Assembly (NCBI GenBank): GCA_030765045.1
Contig: CM060962.1
Span: 147,298,525-147,362,524 of the forward strand
Length of the DNA stretch: 64,000 nt
From: Tenodera sinensis
Taxonomy: Eukaryota; Arthropoda; Insecta; Mantodea; Mantidae
Direction: 5' to 3'
Both the position numbers and the translations under genes were made by a program. Of this stretch, positions 9,721 through 21,529 are shown piece by piece (the stretch's first letter is position 1; each line of letters starts with the position of its first letter). The notes beneath the pieces are model-generated. The model made no database searches and was not told the origin of the DNA. It saw only the letters and a list, made by a program, of their open reading frames with translations.

Positions 9721-11645
9721 TATATAAGATTAAGTTAAGTTGGTTTTTGTGATTTACGAGTGAATCTCAAGTTATTTTGCCGTCTGTGTGAATTGCTGCT
9801 GATTTTTTAGCTGTTCTGCTTGATTGTATGTACAGTGTAGTCTCTATTGTAACTGGTGTAATAGTTTGTTATGTGTCCATGGGGATTCATGTAACTGTAA
9901 CTACCATATCCTGATAAATTATTGCCATTTACAGTTGTATTACCATAAGTTCTGCAATAAAGGAATGCACAACTATAATTCTACATACAATAAGCAATGT
10001 TAAGTGTTGACCATAATACTCAAATTAGACGGTATTACTGCTTTATTTCAAGTATATATGTACATCTAACCACATACCTATGTAAGTGCAACTACTCTCT
10101 GAGGTTGAATTATTGTCAGTTACATGTATTACTAGAAGTTGTACAATAAATGGGTACAAAATAATGCTACATGTGTGCAAAATATAATGATGTGAAGCGT
10201 TTTGGCCAAATATGAAATCCTAACCAGACCAAGGAATTTTAGATATGGGTACAGTCCTTTTCAGGAATACGACAACATAGAATTTGAAGTTAGACTTAGG
10301 TTCTCCAAACATTCATGGAATGGTAGAATTGCAGATTGAAAAACTGACTGCACAAAGTACATACATTTTGGCAAAAATCAGCTGTTGGTTACACAAAAAC
10401 CTCGTTGATTGCCCTTCATTATTATACAACACAAGCCTTCATAATGTTATAGGAGATCATATTCATGTTTACAAATGTACAGTATCAAATAATAGGTGCG
10501 TGAGCCCCAGCTTTGCTGAATGAGGTTACAATACATATATAAATATGCCTCAAGGTCAAGTCAATTATTTATGAACTGTGGGGCAAGGTTTCTATGGTTA
10601 GTAATTTCTTCAATGTTACCGGTGCTATAAACTACAGTTACACAAAAATTCAAAGGCCTGGTGAAATGTTCAGAAACAGGACAGGTTACTTTTCTATTAA
10701 AGTCCTAGAAGTCTGCATTCTGAGGATAGTTCCACATTGCCAAATTTTTACTTCAGTTTGTAACTTTGTCCATGACTTTATTCTATACCATTCTTATTTT
10801 CTGAAATTAATGCTTACAATATGTTGTTTATTTAAGAGGAAAGTGTATTTCTATACCTTCAGAAAACACGAAACGACTTCATCGACAAAATTAGAAGTGC
10901 AATACTAGATGTATGGCAGTTGTTTCTTGCAGCTAAATCATACCTCTGACAAGATAGCTATGTACGCCAACTACATTGGCTCTGTAGCTTTGCCACTTCT
11001 CTTCTTGAGTAGTTAACTGATTGTATAATGGTGTTCTTGCAACTGCCTGAAGTTTAGAGACTTGAGTAGTTTACTCAGTCGTTAACTAAAGAAGGGGGTA
11101 GCTACTTATATGGTAGTTTTCTTGCAGCCCAGCATAAGTGGAACAAAATTTAAACCCTTGCTTGGTTTGTGGTGTTAGAAATGGATTGCATTTGAGGTAT
11201 TGCAAATGGTATTCATTGAGTTTAAAGATATTCTTATATTCATGAATGATGGAAACGGTCTCTAAAACATAAATACATGGTAGAGGTAGAACCCTTATCT
11301 CTAAAAACTGTTTTACCAGTACGTTGATTGGTTTGCTTAATAATTCTTTTTTGTAATTGGGAGAAAATCCATGAGGATAGTTCCTCATAAATTAGGGTTA
11401 CCAAAAGGTACAGGCTACTTAACAACAATTTAAAGAAACAATTTTCAGTTTATCTAGCAGGTTCTGGAGAGATATATAGCTATGTTTTTTAATATAGTTA
11501 CTGGAAGACCATTAGAAGAGGATTCCATATTCCATTATCAAATCATAGCCAAAATACATTGATTTTAATACTCAAATATTGCATAACATAACTCAGTTTA
11601 TTGACCAGAAAGTCAGCATGCCCTGTCCAACATAGCTGGTAGTCA
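9721..11645. other. Gene-free stretch
   Basis: I recognise no gene or element in these 1.9 kb. Two segments near 9900-10010 and 10085-10200 look like diverged duplicates (ATTGCCATTTACAGTTGTAT against ATTGTCAGTTACATGTATTA). The open frames at 10284-10523, 10594-10908 and 11086-11388 show no familiar motif, and nothing around them suggests splicing or a promoter. Confidence 0.5.
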
Positions 11646-11690
11646 ATAATTACCAGGGTTGCCAACATTTAAAAGTGTTGTTGTTGTTAG

Positions 11691-12780
11691 CTAATGCTGG
11701 ATTTCTGACAATGAAGTCATTAATCCTCTTGCTCTCCAATATTTTTCACTGATGGATGGGGCATTAGAAGTGACCGGGCATATTTGAAGGTGGTCTCGAT
11801 CCATTTCCTCTTGCAGATCACATAGAGGACAGAGTGGTGAAGAATATATCCCAATTCTGTTTAAATGTTTTGCCAGACAATCATGTCCTGTAATCAACCT
11901 GAAGGTTGCAACTGCTGTTTTTCGAGGATACTCAGGAATTACTGTTTGAATGTTTGGTAATTCCCATCTTTTATTCTTTGATTTTTCATAGTAATATTTT
12001 TCAATAATTTTTTTGAATTCAGAGTTGACTAATCTTTTAGCTGCATAAAATGGTAAATTAACTATTGATTTCTGCACATTGCCGGTACCCTTTTTTGCAA
12101 GAAAATCAGCTTTCTCATTACCACTCAGTCCACAGTGAGCTGGTATCCATTGGAAGACTGGGTGTTTTTGAAGTGCTGTTAGATGGGTAAGGATTTTCCA
12201 ACATTCTATAATTGTTTGGTTTTTTTGGTGACAACTTGGAAGTAATTGCTATAATTGCTGCCCTGGAATCTGAGAGAATAACTGCTTGCTGAAAATGTGA
12301 AATTCTGTACAAAAGATTTTGTAGGGCCATTCGAATTGCTTGAATTTCTCCATCAAAGTTTGTAGTTCCATAACTTAAAAATTTGTAATAGGAAAAGAGG
12401 TGACATGTGACTCCAGCACCTGCTCCATCTTTGTTTGATATAAATGATTCATCAGTATAAATATGGAGCCATTCGTGTTCTGGAAATCTAGTATGAATTG
12501 TCTCTAATGCCAATAATTTTAGAACACCAGTTGGAGTATCACTTTTCTTAACTTCTTCTGTCAGGTGTAAATAATATGTGATGTCAAATGTATGTGCCGG
12601 ATTGACTTTAGATATGAAGTTTTCCTTTGAATTAGGAAGGTGTACATTCTTCCTGATGTCTTGAATTTTGGAAAGAAAGCTCTCCTGAGTCTTTAGTGTA
12701 TGTGTAAAATTTCTCTTGTGCCATATATTGAATGGGAGTCTGATCAACTTTTTGTGTTGAATAAGAGCCGCTTTTTCTAT
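11691..12780 (-). pseudogene. LINE RNase H and C-terminal Cys/His motif
   Basis: The frame at 12118-12747 holds RNase H landmarks: IYTDESFISNKDGAGAG (first acidic residue), FDGEIQAIRMAL (glutamate) and ILSDSRAAI (second aspartate). A frameshift near 12100 separates it from the frame at 11691-12077. That frame contains ITGHDCLAKHL and CPLCDLQEEMDRDHLQICP, the Cys/His pattern common at the ends of RNase H-bearing LINEs. The last histidine-containing RNase H block (W-x-x-x-H-x-G) falls at the break. Confidence 0.85.
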
Positions 12781-12789
12781 TTCATATTC

Positions 12790-14879
12790 AATGGGGCATT
12801 GGTTGGTTAGTATTTCCTAAGCTGCTATTGGTGTGGTTTTGATAGCACCTGTAATTAATCTCAGACTTTGGTTTTGAAAGATTTGAATCTTTTTTGTGTT
12901 TGCTGTTACAAGAACTTCGCTGCAGTAAGTAAATAATGGTTTTATATATACATTGTATGTTGTGTTAAGAGTTGCTCTGGAACATCCCCACTTCATTCCT
13001 GTTAGACGTTTTAACAGTGAAAGGCGCCTCTCTGCTCTTTGTATTACATTTTCTATTTGTTTGGTCCATGTAAGTTTAGTATCAAATGTAACTTCTAAAT
13101 ACTTTGCTTCCTTTGTTTCTGGTAATTGTTGACCCTCAAAATTTAGTTTTATTTTTAGTGGCTTTTTTCTTAGTGAAAAGATTTGGTAGTTTGATTTTGT
13201 TGTATTAACAGTCATTAAATTTTCTTTGGTCCACCTTAGTAATTTGGTTAAGGATTGTTGCATGGTTTTTTCTAGTTCTGTACTTTTGCTTTTTGGTTTT
13301 GAAGTCCACATTACTAAGTCATCAGCAAATAGTGCACACTTCACACCTGATTCTTGTATTTGTTGTGGCAGGTCGTTAATAAATATATTAAAAAGTTTTT
13401 GTGCTTAGCACTGCGCCTTGTGGTAAGCCACGGTGTACTTATATCTTTCTTTCATAGAAGAAACTTGTTTGTATTTAGATATGTTTCTTCCATATCTGGT
13501 AGTGATAAAGCGTTGTGTTAGGAAATGACATAGCCATGAAAACATTGGACCTTGTATCCCTATTTTTTTTACTTTCTTTAGTAGTTTTGTTCTGCATATA
13601 GAATCATATGCACTTTGGAAGTCAATAAAAACTGATAAATTATCTTCTTTTCTATTGAAGGAGTCTTTGATTTCTTGACTGAGAAGTAAGACTTGTTCAT
13701 TTGTAGAGTGGAACTCTCTGAATCCAGCTTGACATGGGGAAATTAAATTTTTTGATTCTAGAAACCAATTTAACCTGTTTGACACCATTCTTTCCATCAC
13801 TTTTGCTATTATGCTAGTAAGAGCTATTGGTCTATAATTTTTTATTTCTGACGCTGTTTTGTCTTTCTTCAAGAGTGGGACAATTATTGCCTTTCGCCAT
13901 TCAGCAGGTACAGTGGTTTTCCAGGATAGATTGTAGAGTTTTAGTAGTTGTTGTTTTGCTGTTTTTCCAAGGTTTTTTATGAACTCTGGATGTATGTGAT
14001 CAGGTCCAGGAGACTTTTTGTTTTTTAGATTTTTAATTGCAATGTTCAGTTCTTGCATATTAAAATTGTGAAAAAAGATATTGCACTGAGTGTTAGGATT
14101 ACATTCTCTTTCTTGTTTCAAATCTTTCTTAAATTCTTTATGTTCCTTTTTATTATTTCTTGTTACTTTATGTGAATTAGCATAATATTTATTGAATGTT
14201 TCGGCTATGGCTGCATCATTAGTTAATATTTTATTGTTGTGTATGATAGGTGTGCTGTTGTTTTCTTTCCTACCCTTGACATTTTTTATGAACTTATGAG
14301 CTTTGTTACCATCTGTCCTATAATCCATTTTTTCTAAGAAATTATTAAAGTAATTCTTTTTAGCAGTATTAATTTCTTTTTTTAGTGAGGCGCATTTCTT
14401 CCGCCATATTTGTGTATCCAATATGTTTTTTGTTTGTTCAGCTGTATTTCTAGCTATATCCCTTTGCTTTTTCAGTTCTTCTAACTGGGGGTTCCAAAAG
14501 GGTTTGAAATTTGTTATTCTCTCCCGAGGAATATGTTTTTTGGCAGTTTCTAGGATAACTTTACAGAAATTTTTGTTCAAATGATCTGGTTGGTCATGTA
14601 GCTGTGAGTTTGTTTGTTCTTTAAATTTATGTTCCAGTTCAGTTTTATATTTGATCCAATCTGCTTTTTTGAAGTTCCAATACAGATTCGTGTGACATTG
14701 ACTGTTATTTGTATTATCTAGTTTTATATCAGCAATTACTGCTCTGTGACCAGAACTTGGATCTTCTATAACTTGTTTTTTAATTTTTGAAACAATATCT
14801 GTTGTAGCTAACAAGAGGTCTGGGTTACTGCCTGCTCCAGAGTAATGTATGAAGGTTGTAAAATTATTGTACCAGCCAC
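12790..14879 (-). pseudogene. LINE endonuclease end and reverse transcriptase
   Basis: The 13405-14814 frame begins in the last part of the endonuclease (SGHRAVIADI, the SDH region). It continues through a long linker to the RT with KSPGPDHIHPEF, NYRPIALTSIIAKVMERM, CQAGFREFHSTNEQ and DFQSAYDSI. A frameshift near 13400-13440 disrupts the GLPQGAVLS-type box. The frame at 12817-13344 then gives the catalytic FADDLVMW and the thumb LEVTFDTKLTWTKQIE. The frame stops near 12815. This enzyme would copy the LINE RNA at the nicked target. Confidence 0.9.
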
Positions 14880-15052
14880 TTAAAATTATAGATTTGGATT
14901 AAAAATCATCGTACATCTTAAACCAAATGTGCAACAATAAAAATATCAGTATGATACTTATGAAAATATAAGAGTAATGATGTTTATTATATTTACTTAC
15001 AAGATTGATGACCTCAACAAATATTACAACTTTAGCACTTATGTTTTTCTCA

Positions 15053-15609
15053 TTATTCGTCTGAAAGTTCATCTTCCTCAACTATTGCACCATTATACAA
15101 ATTTGTTGTTGAGATAAACTTTAACATCTTCTCGGTGACTTGCAGATTTTTGGACCCACCAGATTCTTTCAGAAACTGAGAAGACCAAATAAGTCCATTT
15201 AGCGTATCTAGCACCAGTCTGTTTCTAATTTTGGTTTTTATTAAACCTAGTGTTGAAACAAGTTTCACAAGAAGTGTTTCTAAGGGGCAATGAAATCACT
15301 GATAATGCAACCTCCACCAGTTCTTTGAAATCAGTACTTCCATCAAGGTAACATGTGTTTAACAGCACTCTAGAAACTGTCAGATTCAGGCATGTTCTTT
15401 AGTTCACATGGAATATCAGATATTCTGAGTTTTCTCCATTGATCATCAATTTTCTGAACATTGCCTTCTTTATTGAGATTATCAGACCTGGGCACACTGG
15501 CAATAAGAGGATAAAGGATAGCTGTCTTAGTAGGGTTGGAAACGGTTGCTATGGGGTGGAGACAGACAATGAGGACAAAAGTGGTGTCGCTATTTGTAAT
15601 TAGTTTCAT
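15053..15609 (-). pseudogene. hAT transposase C-terminal remnant
   Basis: Minus-strand frames 15370-15609 and 15053-15268 are joined by about 100 broken bases. The latter gives LGLIKTKIRNRLVLDTLNGL. I recognise this as the hAT dimerisation region that follows the ERxFS block in a family where N-x-x-K-T-K-x-RN-R is conserved. Just upstream SVISLPLRNTSCETCF stands where the usual LSxPHSNAxxERxFS would be. The catalytic N-terminal half is absent, so the parent element is non-autonomous. Confidence 0.7.
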
Positions 15610-15879
15610 TTTGCTGGTGTGACAAACCAGTAAAAATGATATTTTGCCAATATCGAACTATCATACATTCAAATTATCGTACACCTCCATAATTATCGTA
15701 CGGATTGGCAACCACTGTACAAACATTAAAATTATCGTATGCCCCCATAATTATCGTACGAGTTGGCAACCCTGATAATCATGCTTAAGAACTTTAACAA
15801 TTACTTTCATTTCCCAGCCTGTTACCAATTGAAATTTGGATAAGTTATGAACTCCTAATTGTTGATTGAAGTTGAGACC

Positions 15880-16771
15880 TACAGTTTTGTTTGTATGTGA
15901 AGTTTATTACTCATCATCCAGTTCTGCAGATCTGAAACAGTGCTGTTGATTTCTTCCTGTATAATCCTCTCATTGCTGTTTTTGAAGATGAAGTTTGTAT
16001 TGTCCCAAATAGGACACTCTTTAAAAGTTATATGAGGGAAGAAAGATACTGATGTAAATTAAAAACAGATGACCCAATGGATCCCCGTTGAACACCAGGT
16101 GTTAAGTAGAGGATTTGAATGTATGCCATTTAATTCAACAACTGGCATCCATTCTGAAGATAGGATGCAAATCACTAGTTGGCTAATCCTTTCACACCAT
16201 ATACCTCTAAATTCTTCATCAAAATATTGTGAACTATTGTATTGAAAGCTTTGGTTAAATCCAAGAATAGACCTGTCTCATACAGTGAAAAAATTCAAGC
16301 TATTGACAGTGAAGCAATATAAATCAAGTATATTAAATATATAGAGACTAAACTTCACTTATCTTTGGTAGTTGTGAATTATTTCAAATAACTAGACCAG
16401 TTTGCAAGTCAATCACCTGCATTGTCAGTAGTGATGTTTACTAAGCAGGTTTTTTTCCTATTGTGTTACCAACTACTGAAAGCAAAACAAATTTGACAGA
16501 ATTAATCAGCGGTATTTCAAAATTTATTACACAATTGTTTTATTATTTCCTCTTCACTGACAGAATATAAAAACATAGTGTTGTTATTTAAAACAATATT
16601 GCTGGTTAGATTGAAGGAATTAGAGCATTTTGAGTTGGATAACTTTTTGGCTATATTAATAAAATATTCATTAAAGATATTAGAAATAGTGTATGGGTTT
16701 GAAATTAGCTCTGCATCAAGGAATAGCATAACTTTTTGATACTCAGACATGCTTGTCTCTTTTCCAACCAT
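15880..16771 (-). pseudogene. CR1-like LINE reverse transcriptase remnant
   Basis: The minus strand at 16517-16771 reads NIFNEYFINIAKKLSN and SVSEEEIIKQL, the region before the RT palm in CR1/Jockey-type LINEs. Near 16290-16180 it gives GLFLDLTKAFNTIVHNIL (RT block with the first catalytic aspartate). Near 16020-15900 it gives DNTNFIFKNSNE and VSDLQNWMMSNKL, where the catalytic FADD has decayed. A segment at about 16283-16385 that resembles 34247-34345 seems inserted. The fragment is old and heavily mutated. Confidence 0.7.
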
Positions 16772-16789
16772 ATTGCAAAGAGCCTTACC

Positions 16790-17439
16790 TTTGTTATCAC
16801 CAGGGTTAGGATTTTTAGGTGTGCACCTTTTTTCTTAGGGTAAATTTAAGCTCTTCGGAATGATACTACAGTGTGAAGCTTTGTTTCTAGTTGCCAAAAG
16901 AGGCATTTTTTCATGCACCTTTTTCCCTTATTGGGTACCTTTATCCCTTTTTCCCCCAACCATGCCCATGATCCCCTTTTCCCCCTTTTTTCTTATAAGT
17001 TTCCTTCCATTTTACTCTATATGATTTTAACCAATATAATATATTTAACTTTTAATTAACATCTCCTCAGCTTACTGTGAGCATGTGAAGAGTAAGCCTA
17101 ACTCTTTCAGTAAGCGCTGAGTGGAAGTTGAAAGCATACTTACAACAATTAAAAATAATTGTGTATGACAAATCCTCTTTCTCTTACTTTACTGCTATAA
17201 AGCAGCTGCAATAATGCACCGACAATGACTCATTGTCATTGTATGTCATTCTATCCTTTTAATTTCACCAGAATCAGTAGCCTACTGTTCATGAATGTTT
17301 GTTACTTTGACAGACGTCATCTGTTCATACGGATTCCTATGTCACACAGAGACAGCAGCAACCGTACACGCGTAGTTCCAAGAATTGACTCTGCGTTCTG
17401 CTCCGAGCTACTAGAAATCGCTGAGACTACAGTTAGTTG
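16790..17439. other. Pyrimidine-rich and unassigned stretch
   Basis: No gene is visible. Around 16825-16990 the plus strand is rich in CCCTTTTT and TTTTTCCC runs. The remainder to 17439 has no recognised element; an 89-codon frame starting at 17225 is not supported by any motif. Confidence 0.45.
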
Positions 17440-18512
17440 GTTTTGGTTTTGTGGGTTTAAGGGCGCTCAACTTCTAGGTCATCAGGGCTCTTAAAAGATT
17501 CATGGCAATAGTCAGATATAAATTTCACTCAAAAATAAAAAATGCTAGCAACAAGAAAAATATACACAAAAAGTAAAAATCAGCGGCAATAGCCAGATAT
17601 GAAACAAGGTGATAAATATGTCAAAAAGCATAAACAGATAACTAAAATTTTAAATCCTCAAATTGATATTTCACTCCACTAAAAATTTAAAAACTCTTAT
17701 CAACCACTGTTTTGTTGTCCGCTAAGACCTCTGCAAGTCTGACAAGCAGCTGCAGAGAATCCCAAAGGTGTGCTAGAGAGCAACACTAGCAGCGCGTGGC
17801 GAACTGACAAAAGGTTGTCACACAGCGGACATAGAGGGGCAGGGTCTCTTTTAAATAGGTAACCATGCAAAAAATTGCAGTGCCCTATTCTTAATCGAGC
17901 CAAAGTAACCTCCTGGCGGCGAGATATGCGACAGGAAGTTGCCCAGTTTATCGGAAGTTCTTTCACTTCTCTAAGCTTATTACTGTGGAGAGCTGACCAC
18001 TCTTTGTGCCAGGACGACAGCACTGCTCTTTGCACTTCAAGCCTAAAGTCTTTCAAAGTAACACGTGAGATGGTAATACTGGGTTCTGTAGTTGCCGTCT
18101 TTGCTGCCAAATCTGCCATTTCATTCCCCGGCAAACCTACGTGACCAGGAATCCATGCACACACCACGACAACGCCAGAAGCATGTAAAACATGGACGGC
18201 ATCCTGGATACATTGTACAATAGAGTGGGGGTTGTACAGCTCACAAAGACTCTGAAGTGCACTAAGGGAATCATTCAAAATCAGGCAGTCACCTAATTTA
18301 CGATGGCGCAGATACAAAACGGCTCGGTAAATTGCATGAAGCTCTGCAGTAAAAATGGAAGTGCTACTTGGAAAACCGAATGTATGTGGTTCGGATCCAT
18401 AAACACAAGCACATCCAACACCGTTTTTACCTCCGATACCTATTCCAGTGAAATTTCCATTTATGTCAATTGCTTCTTTGACTACATCGGACTTTGATTT
18501 GCCGAGCGTTTA
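17440..18512 (-). mobile_element. LINE 3' fragment with RNase H
   Basis: On the minus strand from about 18510 the sequence reads GIGIGGKNGVGCACVYG and then, in the frame 17700-18317, LILNDSLSALQSL and CAWIPGHVGLPGNEMADLAAK, which are RNase H landmarks. This is followed by the C-terminal Cys motif RLRIGHCNFLHG...PLCPLC. The 3' UTR runs to about 17440, where GGGCGCTCAACTTCTAGGTC is a string I recall from LINE 3' ends in other insects. It is 5' truncated at about 18512. It differs from the LINE at 11675 in both protein and UTR, so it is a second RNase H-bearing lineage. Confidence 0.8.
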
Positions 18513-18734
18513 GATTATGTCGATAACCTTTATTCACCCATCTGTCAGTACTCATATGGCTGATACACATCTATCTCCTGGTGCATTTATGGTAATGGTT
18601 ATTTCTATCATCATGCTGAAATCTATGGTATTGAAGGCTATTCCCAAAATTGTTTTTGGTTAAGGGATGGCCGAAATGGTTGTGATCAGTTGAATGCTGT
18701 GCCACGAAAATCATGGTTTTTGTGCATTACTGGA

Positions 18735-19318
18735 TTACTCATAATTTTGTTGGGTCTCCTGGTTTACAAATCCTTTCAGTCCATCTGATGTTACATCCTG
18801 TGATTTATCATATCCTAGCTGACATTCTTTTAATTTTTCTATTTCTGTACTTTTATTTATTACATTTACATTTATCTCAGCTATAGAACTCTTGATATTT
18901 TTTTTTTCTAAGAATTTCATGTCTGTTATTACAGTCTGCCATTAATTTACTTTGTTCTTCACTTAAATTTTGTATCACAGTTCTGATACTATCTAACTCT
19001 GAAGCTACATGAGTTCTTATTTCTGATTTTGTTATTTCTAATTATATTCTCATTTCTGTTTTCAGGTTATTTAAATCTTCTTTAATTTCTGTATTTTGGG
19101 TTTCTATTTTGTCTATCTTTTGCCCTAACTGACTTTCAACTTTGTCTAATTTCTTTCCTAATCGCGTTTGCATTTCAGCAAGCACTCTTTGTTATATTAT
19201 CTATCAAATTATTTTGATATTCCATATTTACCTCACTTTGATTTGCTAGAATATCTTTTTTATGCTGCTTCATGTTCGCAATTTTCACTATTTTACCTGA
19301 GCGTAAGTAGATAAAGCA
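18735..19318 (-). pseudogene. Retrotransposon gag-like coiled-coil remnant
   Basis: The minus strand encodes broken, strongly charged heptad-like sequence over about 580 bp (IQNLSEEQSKLMADC, EIKEDLNNLKTEM, KSSIAEINVNVINKSTEIE). Its composition and position relative to a following leader resemble the Gag N-terminal part at 36600-37571. The TTAA element at 19323 interrupts the upstream side. After it, 20512-20640 looks like a leader, with CAATAAGTAAAATAGAAAC compared with CAGTAAGATAAAAATAAAC near 37628. Identity as Gag is an inference from composition and context. Confidence 0.45.
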
Positions 19319-19322
19319 TTAA

Positions 19323-20507
19323 GGTAACCCATCTGTGAAATTTGAAAAATTGCCATTTTTCGTCCAATTCTTCTCAAATTTTGGGGATAGGTTTGTTGCT
19401 CAGAGTTAAAACAATATTATGAGTTTGAACTTCATATCTTGAATAGTTTTTTTTTTAAATTTCTGTAAGGTTATGTGAAAAATGCTCCTCGGGGCATACT
19501 TTTCAACCAAGAACATTTCAACTTCTACAGCTGACCAATGACATATAGTGCTACAACATTTGGCTGGTGTTTTTTTATTAATTTATTTTGTTTGGGAGAA
19601 AAAAAATTTAGAGCCATGTTTTAATTCTTATACCTTGAACAATGTGTGTACCAAGTTTCAAGAACATATCTGCAAAACTATGGACCAGGGAGAATTTTGT
19701 ACATAATCATGTGTCAGGAAATCATAAGCGGAGAAAAATGGAGTTAAAGTTTAGCAACTATATAATACAAATGTACTTGATTAAAACTGGCCTGCACTAT
19801 ATGTGGGACCCTGAGAGGTCCTTTTAACTAACTGTTTTATCAAATTTCAGTCGCTTTCTAGCAGTTCTGTAGCCCCTTTTTTAATGCCTAGCACTATCCT
19901 TCATACGACTCTTATCCCTAATTTTGCTTAATTTCTCCCCAATTACGTTGTAATTTCTACCCTGAACCTCATACTTTTACATGCTGTGAAACTTCACAAC
20001 CCATATTATATTCACTAATTTCATATATTACACCAATTTCTGTTTTCTTATTGAAACAAATTTTTCCTTTGGGCATTTCCTCACTATTTCTTCACAAAGC
20101 ACCATGAGGTTAGCACATTTTCCCTCGAGATAAACCAAAGAACTTTGGAATTTGCCAAACAGATAGCTCTCATATAGATGATTCTCAGGTTAGCCAACAT
20201 GTTTCAGCTAATTTGTCACAATGACTGTTGTAATTCAAACTCAAACTTAACAGATATTGAGTCGGAAAAACATTGCAAGCACTTTGAGTGCACTCTACTT
20301 ATCTTGCTTCGAGTGTTTCTGGGCAATTAAACTGACATACCACCTAGCACACAGCCATTTAAATCCCTCGGTGAAATCATGTAAAGGGCGCAGATGAGTA
20401 AACAAAAGCATGAAAAAGAAAGCCAAAGGTTTAAATTTATGTATGGTATAAAAAGCCAAAAATGAAAAATTTTGTCATTTTTGCCCATTTTTCACAGATG
20501 GGTTACC
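19323..20507. mobile_element. 1185-bp TTAA-flanked element without transposase
   Basis: Perfect terminal inverted repeats of 18 bp, GGTAACCCATCTGTGAAA and its complement, bound the element. TTAA lies directly outside both ends (19319-19322 and 20508-20511). TTAA duplications are used by piggyBac and also Kolobok-type elements; the GG start does not match the CCC start of the two piggyBac copies here. Subterminal GCCATTTTTCGTCC and TTTTGCCCATTTTTCAC strings extend the symmetry. No transposase frame is present, so it would depend on an enzyme in trans. Confidence 0.88.
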
Positions 20508-20511
20508 TTAA

Positions 20512-21253
20512 GCAATAAGTAAAATAGAAACACTATGGTTTGTATGATTACCCTAGTTTAATGTTCTGTGTGACTACTTCCTTGTTCTCCAGTTTTAGTC
20601 CTCCAGGGTACCCACTTCATTCTTCGGGATGTGGTTCGCTGCCAATCTCTTTGTCCTCCGAGATGTCAAAGTCTCCTGGATGTTGTTTCCATTCTTCACA
20701 AAGTTAAAATCTATTGTGTCGTCTCCTCTTTCGAGCTACACAGAACGGTACACGGTTATGTAGTGCTTCTAATTATGAATAAGTATTGGATGTTTCTAGC
20801 ACTGTTGATCTAGCCACATGTTGAGGTGACAATTATGTAGTGTTCTATGTCTTGCCGCTCACTATCTGGTTGGTTGGCCTGCCATTGGGTCTCTATTTTA
20901 TTCTGGCGTATGTCAGGGTATCTAGGTGCAGAAGAATAGATAGATGAATATGTAAATGACAATTCAAGTTTTACTGCAGAAGGATGTATTTTATGCAGTT
21001 TCTTCGTTCAACAATGATTGGAAGACAAATAATATGTAAATAACATATATAATGTACACAATTTTGTTAAACTGAATCAGTGTTCTTCTAGTGTAAACAA
21101 TTATGTTAATTTTAGTCATTATTGGTTTATAGTATAATTTGCATAATCAGCCATTATGTTCAAGGTGTATTATATATAAGCCAATATGTGACAAATTATT
21201 CTAGTTCTAAATGAAAACTGGATTATGTAATATTACTGTGTAATGGGGCATGA
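20512..21253. other. Gag leader remnant and unassigned DNA
   Basis: The first 130 bp probably continue the retroelement leader interrupted by the TTAA element (see 18735-19318). From about 20640 to 21250 I see no gene. A TATGTCAGGGTATCTAGGTG string near 20908 could be an LTR edge, but no partner was found. Confidence 0.35.
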
Positions 21254-21283
21254 TGATGATGATGATGATCATCATCATCATCA
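21254..21283. repeat. (ATG)5(ATC)5 palindrome
   Basis: A run of ATG trinucleotides meets a run of ATC at a TGATCA centre, giving a perfect palindrome of about 30 bp. It sits just left of a scrap of repeat A, where longer copies of that repeat also carry simple sequence. Confidence 0.85.
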
Positions 21284-21299
21284 CAATCACATACACAGG

Positions 21300-21402
21300 A
21301 CCTTTTCTAAAAAAAAAAAATTTTAAACCTCAAAATGTGTATTTCCACTGAAATATTAGTATCAAATTTTTCGGTGGAATGCAATATCTTTTCTACCTAC
21401 TA
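21300..21402 (-). repeat. Repeat A fragment
   Basis: The segment contains CTCAAAATGTGTATTTCCAC and ATCAAATTTTTCGGTGGAAT. It corresponds to the 43795-43890 part of copy 4 in the same orientation. Only the piece between the simple-repeat site and the outer end is present. Confidence 0.75.
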
Positions 21403-21529
21403 CAATGAATCTCAGTGAACATTGATTAGATAACTGTTACCTAGGGTCTGTGGGACTGGTGCAATAACTCCCAGTCTCATGTGTTGTGAGTGCTGAGTAG
21501 AAATTGGACACAATTGTCAAACAACAGTT

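Larger units (their letters stand above)
11675..14879 (-). mobile_element. RNase H-bearing LINE (I/LOA/R1-like), 5' truncated
   Basis: The minus strand carries, in order, an endonuclease tail, reverse transcriptase, RNase H and a Cys/His motif, ending in an (AAC)n tail at the 11675 side. TTAAAA occurs at both edges (11669-11674 and 14880-14885), a possible short target duplication inside the hAT element. The element starts within the endonuclease (WYNNFTTFIHYSGAGSNPD), so the 5' end is missing. A second small copy of its 3' end lies at 49954-50030. RNase H places it in the I/LOA/R1 group rather than Jockey or CR1; finer assignment is uncertain. Confidence 0.85.
11654..15774 (-). mobile_element. 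hAT transposon split by a LINE
   Basis: Inverted ends CAGGGTTGCCAAC (11654-11666) and GTTGGCAACCCTG (15762-15774) bound the element. The flanking octamers ATAATTAC and ATAATCAT match at six of eight bases, as expected for an old hAT duplication. TTATCGTAC motifs recur inside the right end (15673-15760) and an ATCATCGTACAT lies at the other side of the nested LINE, like subterminal transposase-binding repeats. Without the LINE at 11675-14879 the element is only about 0.9 kb, with remains of its transposase at 15053-15609. Confidence 0.8.

Noticed and set aside
10594..10908. 104-codon plus-strand frame
   Set aside because: No recognised motif, no conserved copy in the window, no splice or promoter context; length is within chance for AT-rich DNA of this size.
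15370..15609. Independent small gene on the minus strand
   Set aside because: It aligns in order just upstream of the hAT dimerisation remnant and inside hAT ends, so it is part of that transposase.
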